A stretch of DNA of 64,000 nucleotides from Asterochloris sp. CNOR1 (lineage: Eukaryota; Chlorophyta; Trebouxiophyceae; Trebouxiales; Trebouxiaceae). The stretch lies in NCBI GenBank assembly GCA_963969365.1, contig OZ017756.1, positions 930,001-994,000 on the forward strand. The letters are read 5' to 3'. Both the position numbers and the translations under genes were made by a program. This document shows, one piece after another, positions 12,701-21,800 of this stretch; positions within the stretch are counted from its first letter, which is position 1; every line of letters starts with the position of its first letter. The notes below the pieces were generated by a model. It was not told the DNA's origin and made no database searches. It saw nothing but the letters and a program-made list of their open reading frames with translations.

Positions 12701-12974
12701 CAGTCTGCATCAGCTCAGACCGGGGCCAGCTCTGCCAAGGCCATTCAACGCCTGGGACCAGGCCATGCATGGCCATGTGGCGGCTGGCCCATTGGCACCA
12801 GGCAACAGGGGCATGGGGTCCCCCTACGGGAGCCTGCAGGCCACTGTGAATGCCCAGATGGCGGCGCAGCAGGGAGCCAGGCGGGCCGCGCATCGAGCCA
12901 GGGGGCAGGTGCCCGCAGCGCCCCCTCCTCTCCCTGCAGGCCCACCCCCTCCCCCACCAGTCCCCGTTAGGTGA
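6785..12974 (+). CDS. FHA and RING-finger E3 ubiquitin ligase, CHFR/RNF8/Dma-like (974 aa, 7 exons)
   Basis: Exons 6785-7197, 7373-7986, 8281-9329, 9889-9969, 10552-10790, 11552-11745 and 12640-12974; all phases close. An N-terminal forkhead-associated domain (about residues 35-160) shows LTVGR, LLSRSHATL and HSTNGCYVN, the phosphothreonine-binding signature, ending with NPLVFRVSGV. A long Ala/Gln- then Pro/Gln-rich linker follows (about 160-720). A C3HC4 RING finger lies at about 760-798 (CPIC, CGHCFCGEC, CPEC). After it come a basic helix and a polyproline C-terminus. FHA plus RING in one chain is typical of mitotic or DNA-damage checkpoint ligases (CHFR, RNF8, fungal Dma1). The linker is unusually long, and the PAR-binding zinc finger of animal CHFR is not seen. 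Substrates are unknown. Confidence 0.87.
10341..10551 (+). repeat. Decayed tandem copies of the RING-exon acceptor junction inside intron 4
   Basis: The true acceptor and exon start (CTGCAG at 10546-10551, then ATGATG and GCGCTCGCGCCC) is preceded by a close copy at 10341-10373 (CTGCAGATG followed by GCGCTCGCGCCC) and a second, more diverged one at 10445-10480 (TGCAGATGAAG followed by GAGCGCTTCCCC). Spacing is about 100 bp each. See the findings. Confidence 0.75.
11043..11551 (+). repeat. Four decayed copies of the exon-6 acceptor junction in intron 5
   Basis: CTGCAGGGT-type junction copies begin near 11104, 11264, 11343 and 11397, before the true one at 11546. The copies at 11264 and 11397 keep the GGCGC-CATGTGCC core, and the 11264 copy also keeps the GCGCTAGACAGTGTGCTG stretch matching the exon (GCGCTGGACGATGTGCTG). 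Confidence 0.8.
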
Positions 12975-14235
12975 GAGCTGGGTGCATTTTGCAGGGTGTC
13001 GCTTCAGGTGTGTGGCTGCAGCAAACCCTTATGTGGCTGCAGCGCCGCCCCCATCCTCAACCGTCCTTGCTGCAGTGTCTTGTTTGAGGCGTGTAGCTGG
13101 AGCTTGATCCCATCCTGAAAGACCCTGCTTAGCGTCATTGGCCATGGCGTTCACCCCCACCAGTTACTGTCACAGGTCAAAGGCAACAGTGTTGCTTGCT
13201 TGGTCACGTAGACACACTTCATCCAGCCTGAAGCAGCTGGTCGCTGCTTTTGGAAAGCTTGGTGCACAAGGTTTCTCCTTGCTTCTGAAGGTTGTTGCCG
13301 CGCCCTCTCATGCCGTGCAGCTGAGTTTGATGTGTTTCGCAGAGACACCGCTGTTCACACCACATGCTATGCTGCTCCAGCAGTGCTGTGCCTTTCTGCA
13401 GCCTCTCAGCGACCACAGCTGCCAACTGGACGTGCTTCGTCTGCCAATCAACTTCACGCAGTCTGCAGACCCGTATTGCCTGCAACATGTGAGCTGATTG
13501 TTGAACAGGCTTGGTCTGGAAGCGCCATTATTGTGATGCTTTGTGAACGTTTGGTGAGCAGGCAGGATGTTGTGCAGCATCTGCACTGCATTGGGCCCTG
13601 TCATATGTCACGTTGTTTATATATCATTCAGTCCAGCTGTGCTCAGTCTAACTGCTGTTTGCAGGTCCAATGGCATCACTGACATGATGCATCTGGGCTG
13701 TGTACCTCAGGTGGGCTTGACCATCAACCAGTGCATTTGGGCTAATGATCTGCCATGACAACAGTGACGTCATGCTTCGCATGCTCCTAGTACAGTGCCA
13801 TCCTGCAGAGCCCAGCTGCTCACCACCCTGGTGTGGCACAGAGGTGGCCTGCCTCTGACCAGCAAAAGTGAGCAGCAACGGCTTACCAGTGCTGATCATC
13901 TGCTGCAGCGCATCTGGCAGCAGTGTGGGCAGAACAACACTATTGTGGGAGGGCTGAGCAGGCTTCCGCCTGAGGACCTGGTGAGGCTGTGGCAGGGTGC
14001 AAGATGATGCCATACAGGCTGGGATCAATGAAAGTGCTGCTGCCTATTCAAAAGTATAGCTAGCTGGGTGCTCCACATGCATAACTATGCATGCAGGTGT
14101 CAATTCAGGCGAGTCTGGCAGGTGTATCATCCAGAGGAAGTAGGCGAGGCTGAGAGCTCAATCAACGCATGAAGAGACAGTGTGTCACCAGTGTTCATTG
14201 CAGACAGTGCATTTTCAAAAGTTGGAATGGCAGAA
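12975..14235. other. 1.26-kb region without a firm gene model
   Basis: This lies between the FHA-RING stop and the OHP1 stop, which converge. It contains one open frame at 13144-13497 and splice-like segments at 13667-13710 and 13911-13980 that do not join in phase. It probably holds 3' UTRs, perhaps with a small gene. Confidence 0.4.
13144..13497 (+). CDS. Hypothetical small ORF (117 aa), doubtful
   Basis: The open frame starts MAFTPTSYCHRSKATV and is Leu/Gln/Cys-rich. A possible GTGAGC donor sits just before its stop. A following segment with good splice borders (13667-13710) would terminate at once in phase 0. No recognisable domain. In a GC-rich genome an open frame of this length can arise by chance. 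Confidence 0.22.
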   Translation: MAFTPTSYCHRSKATVLLAWSRRHTSSSLKQLVAAFGKLGAQGFSLLLKVVAAPSHAVQLSLMCFAETPLFTPHAMLLQQCCAFLQPLSDHSCQLDVLRLPINFTQSADPYCLQHVS

Positions 14236-14625
14236 TCAGATCTCGAAGGGCAGCCCTTGCCCTACCTTGAAGCCAAGCATTTCCAGCAGTCCCCTTTTTG
14301 CAAAAAGTTCAACAATCAGCAGAGCAAAGAAGCCAATCTGCAGACCAGCAGCTCCATCGTCAGCATAGATCTGTGTATCAAAGGTATCAATCATGTGAGC
14401 TTTGAGACACTCACCATGCAAGCCCTGCTGTTCCACCTCTCTGCCTTCTCCACGAACCCAAAAGTTGGCGGGCTGATCTCTGGGGTCTTGCGGGGCGGGG
14501 TCACGCCCTGCACATGGCCCAAGAGAGGTTGGCGCCTGCGGAAGGCTCCCCAGCTGGTGCCTCACCAAGTGCACCGCAGGCCAGCTTCTCCCCTTGTAAC
14601 AGCAGCTGTGGCTGCTCCTGGCCAT
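14236..14625 (-). CDS. OHP1: One-helix protein 1 (OHP1/LIL2), LHC-like thylakoid protein (84 aa, 3 exons)
   Basis: Minus-strand exons 14566-14625, 14415-14507 and 14236-14337 join in phase 0 at both junctions. The protein ends with the OHP1 signature: FGFVEKAERWNSRACMIG, then one transmembrane helix (FFALLIVELFA), then KRGLLEMLGFKVGQGL. The E-x-x-N-x-R pattern in ERWNSRACM is the chlorophyll-binding motif of the LHC superfamily. Plant OHP1 pairs with OHP2 and HCF244 in assembly of the photosystem II reaction centre. The N-terminus is short (about 36 residues before the signature) but basic and Ser/Cys-rich, so it may be a minimal transit peptide; an in-frame stop lies upstream of this ATG. 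OHP2 is excluded by the C-terminal sequence. Confidence 0.93.
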   Translation of the reverse strand: MARSSHSCCYKGRSWPAVHLVRHQLGSLPQAPTSLGPCAGRDPAPQDPRDQPANFWVRGEGREVEQQGLHGECLKAHMIDTFDTQIYADDGAAGLQIGFFALLIVELFAKRGLLEMLGFKVGQGLPFEI

Positions 14626-15424
14626 AGGCTCAGCAGGTCTGGCAAGCCTGTCACATTACAACGCCTGCTTGCTGCCTGTCAAGCTCAACAGCGACACGAG
14701 CTCCACAATCTTTCTCAATGGACAATGGTGACAGCCTCTATCACCGCACCTCTGGCACAGGCACTGTTTGCTGGGCTTCGGCTGCCATCTCAGATGTCAG
14801 GTCTGCCCTGACAATGCATGCCCTCCGCCGCTGGAGGGGTGTACTGGAGAGAAGAGCATGTCTTGGCTGCCTGCAGCGCAAACGTCAGTAAGATGCAAAA
14901 ACTTGTGGCTCAGGCAGATGAAAGGCTCCATTTGAGCTGCAATATGCAGAAGAGACTTGCCCTTGAAGTCTGCAGCAACTGCCTGCCCTTTGGCAGAAGG
15001 CGGATATGATGGTGCTCATTACAGGATTGCTGGCCCCTGCTGATCAGATGTCTGGGATCCTGAGTCAGTGTGTGCTTCGTGCGAGTGCACGTCTGCAAAG
15101 GGATCGCTCGTGGGATTCTGAAATGACCTACGGCCTGAAAGCTGACTTGGAGGCTTGCTGCGGTTCCGGAGAGATCAACGGGAGCCTCCAGACATGGGCA
15201 GGCAGGCTGTCAGGTGACTGGCTGCGCCTGCATGGCTGCCCGAATGCATTTATGCACTGACCTCCATGCTGCATGGATGAGTTCATCAGGACGTGATGTG
15301 ATGGGGCACTCGTTGCGCTAGCCATGCCACTATCAAGGCATGAAGGCTTCAGTCTGCAGGACATACAGCAAGCCTTGCAGCTGCAAATTAACCCCCCTGC
15401 CTGCAGGGTCCAGCCAGGCTCAGC
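14626..15424. promoter_or_regulatory. Divergent intergenic region between OHP1 and a membrane-protein gene
   Basis: About 800 bp between head-to-head start codons. No coding segment with splice support was found. Promoters and 5' UTRs of both genes are expected here, but no motif was recognised. Confidence 0.35.
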
Positions 15425-17743
15425 ATGACAGACTACAGCAGATGGATTCTAGGAACAAGTGCCTGCCTGACGCTATGGTGGTTCGGGTTCACACCCCAGT
15501 GGCTGGTCCTCAAGATCTGGCGCAGCATTGCAGCGGTGCTCGGCATCTTTCTGGGTCCTGTCGTGGCTCTGCTGCGGGGCTCGCCTGATGAGGAGGAGCT
15601 GCTCACCCTGAAGGCTTCCATGCGCAATGTCACCAGGGACTATGACCAGGTGGGCAGCCTTACCCCCAGGTGCAATTTTGTGCTTCCTCAGGTTTTTAAG
15701 GTTACAATGTCACCATGGACAGATGAGCTGGCCATTGTGTGCTAGCTGGGCAGTTTCTGTTTCCTGGGAGGCACATCTGAGGCCTGCAGGTCGCAGGTGC
15801 AGTGTGGGACAGGGCCCAGCAAATGTGTAACTGCTGCCTCATCTTGGTTGTGATGGGCACTCCCTATCATTGCCGCCGCAGGCCGGCAATGGGGCAGTGT
15901 GGGGCAGTCCCCATCAGCCCGCCATGTCCTGTCCAGTCAGAGGGCCTCCATTGCCCATGAGTGCAGAAACATGATATGTGTGCCTGTCCTGCCTGCTGCT
16001 GACCAATACAATCCAGATGCACTTGATTGGCAAGATTGGCACAACCACTGCTCATAGCTGGCCATCTTTGTGGCTGGAGGGTGACATTTTGCTAGGAAGG
16101 AGTGTCTTTGCTGCCTGCAGCTGGCCACTCTTGTCTGCAGCTCCTTCACTGCACAGTGCAGCTGGCCACCACTGTCCAGGAGCATGTCATTGTGGCACAC
16201 AAGCATGTGCTCACTGCCCCGTGGCGGTGGCACTGTAGCAGCAAGTCTGACACGCATGTGCTCACTGCCCTGCAGCTGGCCGCCAGCGTCCACAGCTTGT
16301 CATTGTGGCAGCAAGCCTGACAAGTACGAGCCCTCCTTGTAGCTACCAGTTCCAAGACTTCGCTGCCCTGCAGCTGACAACTATGGTTCAGCCACCTCAC
16401 TGTGGCAGCAGGCCTGACAAGCATGTGTTGCCACCCTGCAGCTGGCCACCATCGTCCAGGAGTACTTCACTGTGAGGGACCCGGCCTCGGAGCAACGCTT
16501 CAGGGACTTCCTGGCTGCCAAGGCCGCCAGGTGGGGGCCAATGCACCGCTCGACAGCATCTGGATCCTGCCTGTCGCCTGCCGCTGACCGGCTTGGCGAG
16601 GGCCACTGCCCTATCTGTTGTCTGCCAACTTCTCAGGAGCCGTTGGCCTCCCATTACTGTCTGGCCAGCTTAGGCATAGCCTTTGGCTTGCCTGTTGCAG
16701 GCGTCCTGCTTGATGGCTTGATGGCAGTGCCCATGCCCAGCAATTCCATGGTCAAGCTTGTAGCTATTCCATATGGGATTGGCACCAATATGCATGACAG
16801 GGAGTGCAACTCAGCAGCTGCACCATGCAACCCCACGCTGCGCACCTGGGCTGCCGGACTCACACATGAGCTGTGCACGGTCTGCCACCAGCTGCCTTGT
16901 TCACCACAAGGGCAGCTGCTGTGTTGTGGCGTGTAGCATCTGCCGTGCTAGTGAGCAGTAGCCTCAGTGTGACAGTGCTACACCAGGCTGGTCAGCCTCA
17001 CAGTGTGCTGCAGGAGCCATGCTGGACTGGAGCTGGTACTTGATTGGCTCCTCACTGCCTTTAAAATCCTTACACCCTTCCTGGTGAGCCTGGGTGTTGC
17101 ACTGCACCCTTTGAGCATGCAGCACATGCTACTAGCAGCTCACATGGCAGAAAGTCGGCCGCAGACCAGCACACAGTTGTCTACTTGACAAGTACAGCCC
17201 CTGTTGGTACACAGATTCAGTGGATATGTTCATGCACTTGCTGGGCCACTTGCATGCAGCATGAAGTGGTTGCACAAGCCAGGGCCAGTGCATGCTGCCC
17301 ATGACTTGTCTGCTGGCACCACCGGTGCATCTGTCAGACCTGTCTGTCTGCTGCCGAAGCTGAGGCAGGGCCCTGGGTGCGCCCATTGCTGCCAGCAGAC
17401 TGCCGTCTGAGATGTTGTCCTGCCTGCCTGCAGATCTTTCTGATTGCTGTGAAGTCTTTCAGCAGCCAGGCAGCAAACACCTCGTCTGAGCGGCCAGTTC
17501 CATCGCAGCGCCTCACCCGAGCAGCCCTGACGGCCGCGTCTGAGCAGGACATGACCTCAGAGCAGTTCACCAAAGCCCCTGCAGTCTCTGGGCAGCAGGT
17601 GCACCACCTCAGAGCGCAGGGCGGCGTCAGGTGTGCTGCTGTGCAGACTTGACTGTCCCCATCACTTTGCTGGCTTACTTTGTATGTGCATCTGCAGGAA
17701 GCCTGTCAGATCCCTCAGCAAGAGCAACCTTTCCGCAGGATGA
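15425..17743 (+). CDS. Membrane protein with three hydrophobic segments, unknown (208 aa, 5 exons)
   Basis: Exons 15425-15649, 16442-16530, 17014-17083, 17434-17630 and 17698-17743 join with matching phases (0, 2, 0, 2). The start is ATGACAGACTACAGC. Hydrophobic segments lie at about residues 7-25 (GTSACLTLWWFGF), 28-52 (an IWRSIAAVLGIFLGP helix) and 110-140 (LELVLDWLLTAFKILTPFL running into IFLIAVKSF across a junction). Between them is a soluble helical stretch with QEYFTVRDPASEQRFRDFL. The C-terminal third is polar and Ser/Gln-rich. I do not recognise the family. Continuity of a transmembrane helix across the exon 3/4 junction supports the model. Confidence 0.68.
16115..16441 (+). repeat. 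Tandem junction copies before exon 2 of the membrane-protein gene
   Basis: Copies of CTGCAGCTGGCCACC with following GTCCAGGAG- and TCACTGTG-like words occur near 16115, 16157, 16270 and 16369, before the real junction at 16436. A second shared block (GCAGCAAGCCTGACAAGCAT type) alternates with it near 16240, 16310 and 16405, so the unit is roughly 60-110 bp. Confidence 0.8.
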
Positions 17744-18874
17744 ATGAATGCATGCACGCTGAATAACATGATGACCAGAGGTCTTTACTTCGAAGTCTAT
17801 TGCGACATGTTCACACTAAAACCTGAAGATTGAAACATGCCAAGCCCTTTACTGACCAGTCAAGGGCTCGCTGTTGCTGCGCACTGTCCTGCATGGCTCT
17901 GATGGCAAGCCAAGGTTGGCATATGATACAGTGTTGCTGGCGTGATGCAGCAGCTACAGCACATTTGCAGTGCCCTGTACCAGAACGGGTCTGTTTGCTG
18001 GTGGTGCACAGTTCAGGGCTCAGCTTGCAGACTGGTTATGACACCTGAGCCATAGGTGGCACCAACAACTTGGGTAGCCGTGCTGGTGGACATGCCACAC
18101 AGAGCAGATGTCATCAAGGTAAATCATTGGCGCTTTGGCGGTGACATGCACACATGATCTCACTTTGCTGGCCAAAGAGATTGGTGTTGTGTAAGCCAAA
18201 TTGATGTTTGGCCCCAAATGTGCAGCATGCAAGTCTTTCTCAACAGCCCCTGCGGCAGGCAGGTCATTGCCAGGTGCAAGGGCCTTGAAGGTGAAGTAGC
18301 ACGCAGTGTCTCAGGTGACCGCCAGGAGGGGTTTCTGGGGATGCCACGTAGTCTGTGTTGCGGTGCCCTGTCATGCAGCTGAGCTGCTACACATATTTCC
18401 CGGGGGGAGAGTATCATTCCTGCCATGGAGGCTTAGCGATGTTTGCAGCCCCTACAAGCTGTATGCCTCCATCACTCATGCAGGTCAGTTGGTTGCATGG
18501 TGCAATCTGCCCAGCACATGAGGAGACTGGTCTGCTGCAGGCACTGCAGGTTCAGGAACATCAGGCATTTCAGACCTGCTTGCAATCTGACTCCCAGGAT
18601 CCGAAGAGGACTTTGTAGACTAGCCTGCTCCCGTCATGTTGTCAGTATGGCATATTGCACATCATGCCTTCTCAGTGGTTGAGTCACAGGTGGTTTGACT
18701 TTACGGTTTATAGCTTCTTGGCAGAGAGAAACAGAGGCCTTAGTGAAATCCTGCTGCCAGATTGCTACAGATCTGCTGCCTCTGTTCAGAAAAGAGCCCA
18801 GCAACCAGCTTCGGACAAGAGTCCAAGGGCATCTCACCCACCAGGCTCGGCCTCACCCCTCAAGGCCCAACAAG
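17744..18874. other. 1.1-kb intergenic region
   Basis: Open frames here lack splice support and look like noise. The 3' part presumably carries the promoter and 5' UTR of the BAR-like gene. Nothing else was recognised. Confidence 0.35.
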
Positions 18875-21800
18875 ATGCCGTTCAAAGCCTTCAAGGAGAA
18901 GGTGCGAGATCTGGCACGGGATCGTTGATGCATCGCACCTGGGCCAAGTCGGGTAACTTTGCTTCACACCCGAGGCCAGGCCCCCAGGAGCAGGCTCAGG
19001 CCTCCTTTAGAACACTTGCTGTGGTGTTGTTGGGGGCCAGGGCTGCCTCAGCAAGCTTTTCTAGGGCATTCTGTCAGCTCTCCATGTTTGGCGCTGGAGA
19101 GCCGTGCTGGAGACTGGTTGGCCTAGCATGGGCCTGCGAGACCAGCAGCATGCCACTCATGGTCTAGGCGAGAACACAGCTGGCGATGGGGAGTGTGGCG
19201 ATGGGTGGTGCGGAGCACATCACGTGCGTTCATTTCCCCTTCCACAAAGCCTTGCAAGCCTGCCTGGTTGCCCTGCCTGCAGACTGCCCAGAAGTTTGGC
19301 AGCAAGAAGACGTTCACAGCAACCTTGAGCAACCGGACGGAGACAACGTACAAGGAGGCAGAGGCCTTCTCTGTGGAGCTCAAGCATGCTCTGAAGCAGA
19401 TCAGGGCCCTGCAGACAGCGACAGCAGGTGTGTGGAGACCAGGAGATACGACAGCACAGCCTGGGTGCTCTGATGTTGCCCAACAGATACCATCTGTGCG
19501 CTCGTGGTGTTTGTCAAGGCCTTGGGGCAGAGGGTGGCTGCTTAATGCACCCGGCCTACCATGCCTCAGCTGACCTGAGCTGACCTGCGTGGCTGCCATG
19601 TAGAGTGCTGACAGCGTCGTACAGGCTTCCACGCCCTGTTCTGCAGGCATGCTGTCGGCCACTGCTAAGACCCTGTCCACCCCCCTGCCACGCGTGTACG
19701 ACAAGGACGTCCGCACTGGCCAGGCTGTGGCCACTTTTGAGAGCCTGAGCGAGCGGGAGCGTCTGGCGCTGACTGAGGAGGAGATCAACCTGAGGGATCT
19801 GGAGGCCATCAAGCACCACACCGTGAGTGTCAAGGGCATGGGGGAGCAGCGGGATAGCAGGTGCCAGGGGTATCCCTTTGACACAGAGGTGGCTCAGCTT
19901 GAGGGATCTGGATGCTATCATCCCACACAGTGAGTGGCAGGGCATAGGGTAAAACATGGCAAGTACCTCGGGGCCTGAGTTCAACCTTGAGGACAACATC
20001 AACCTGAAGGACCTGGATTCATCAAGTAAGACCACCACACAGTAGTTGCCAGGGTTGGTGTGCGTCAGGAGAGCTGGGGTGCCTCATGGCATCATGATGC
20101 TTGTGCTGGCCATCGTCACCACACAGCGATTGTAGGGCTATGCTTTGGACATGCATGTTGCCTTTGAGCATATATCACAAGGGGCAGGGAGTGGTGGAAC
20201 ATGGGTTGCTTTGGCACCAAGTTGCCATAGGCTGTGCTCAAAAGTGGAGTGCTGAACTCGCAGTGCTGCTGTGCTGGCTGGTATACATTTGCTGATTTGC
20301 ACATCATGGACACAAGGTGACTTGTCAGCAGCAGATTGCACCCTCCACCACGCAGTCCCAAGCTGCCAAAATGAGGTTTGGGCATCGATAGCTGAGGTCA
20401 CAGCAGCCCATTTTGGCCTGCCCCTCCTGTCTGCATGGTGGCTGCAGGCCTCACTGTTAAGCTCCTTGTGCCACTTGTCCTGCCTGCAGCTGAGCCGTAC
20501 GGAGATACCTGTGCTGCCAGGTCGCTCAGTGAATGCTGGGCCTTATTGTGCTCTTCTCTGTCCATCCTGGTTCTGCACATGCTGAGCTCACTCATCCTGC
20601 CTGTAGACCTGCTGCATGGAGGTGGGCATTGTGCGCCCTGCAGTGGCCAAATGCTGCACTGGCTTGAACGTCATTCTCTCATCCCTGCGTCTCCTGCCTG
20701 CTCAACGTCTGCATGGAGGTGCCTGTGGCGCCAGATTGCAGTGTTGGTGCTGGCCCTTAGCGCCACGCTCTGCACATGCTGTGTTGACCCTCTCCACTAT
20801 GCCTGCAGTGTATGCCTGCAGTCAAGCCGTATGGACATGGATGTGCTGCGCTCATGAAGCAGTGGCTGATGGCTGCACACGCCGACTGACCCATTTGAAG
20901 ATCCCTATACCTCCTGCATGCAGACCAGCCGCATGGAGATGGATGTCCTGCGCCCCATGGAGCAGTGGCTGAGGCTGTACAAGACCTTCCCCATGAAGCT
21001 GCAGCGCATCGAGAAGGAGCGCCTGACCTACGACCACGAGAGGCGGCTGTACAACAAGGTAGCAAGCCAAGTGCGCGCCCCAGTAGGACCTCCGCCTCCT
21101 GCACAGAGACCTCCACAGCTGGCAATGTGGCTGGCTTTTGTTGCAGTAAGGGCGTTTGTCGCTGGGTCTAGGCACCTAGACAGCTGGTTGAGGCAACTGT
21201 GCAAGCCGGCAAGCCAAGCTGGCTGGCTGGCTTCAGGTGGGACCACAAGCTTGCTTACCTGGCGCAGGCATCTCATCTGGAATGTATGTATTAAGATAGG
21301 TAATGGGCAATGGTATGAAGTATGCCTTCTGCAGTGGCACTGATATGCTTGCCAACAGGCATCAACTTGGGCTCCTGGTGCATGTCTGCATTTGCAGCAA
21401 CATTCTGTGTGCGCTGCACACACTAAGCAGGATCATCTGCCAGATAGACTGTGCAGTCTCCTGTTTGCAAGGGACTTGCTGAGCAGTCCTCCTGCAAGGC
21501 TCTGCTGCATGGTGCACTGGAAAAGTTGGATGCATCGTCTTTTTGTCTGAAGCAGGGCTATGATCCAGTTGGCCCGGAGGTTGACCCCAACCTTGTCATT
21601 TCTGCAGGTGGAGGTGAAGAAGCTGAGGAGAGCGCAGGGCGAGAATCCTAGCCCCAAGATTGAGGCAGAGATGAAGCACCGTCAGATCTCCATGGATGGT
21701 GAGCAGGCCTTCTAGTACAGCCCTGTGCTGCAGTCAAGTAACATACTCAGAGCTGTTTCAAACAGCCAATTTGAGCTTCTCACCTTCCCGTTCTTCTGTG

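Noticed and set aside
14182-14811. 209-codon plus-strand frame
   Set aside because: It covers the antisense of OHP1, whose three exons match a known family exactly.
16081-16441. Intron repeats as a mobile element
   Set aside because: No terminal repeats or target-site duplications; the unit contains the adjacent exon's own start, which fits local duplication better.
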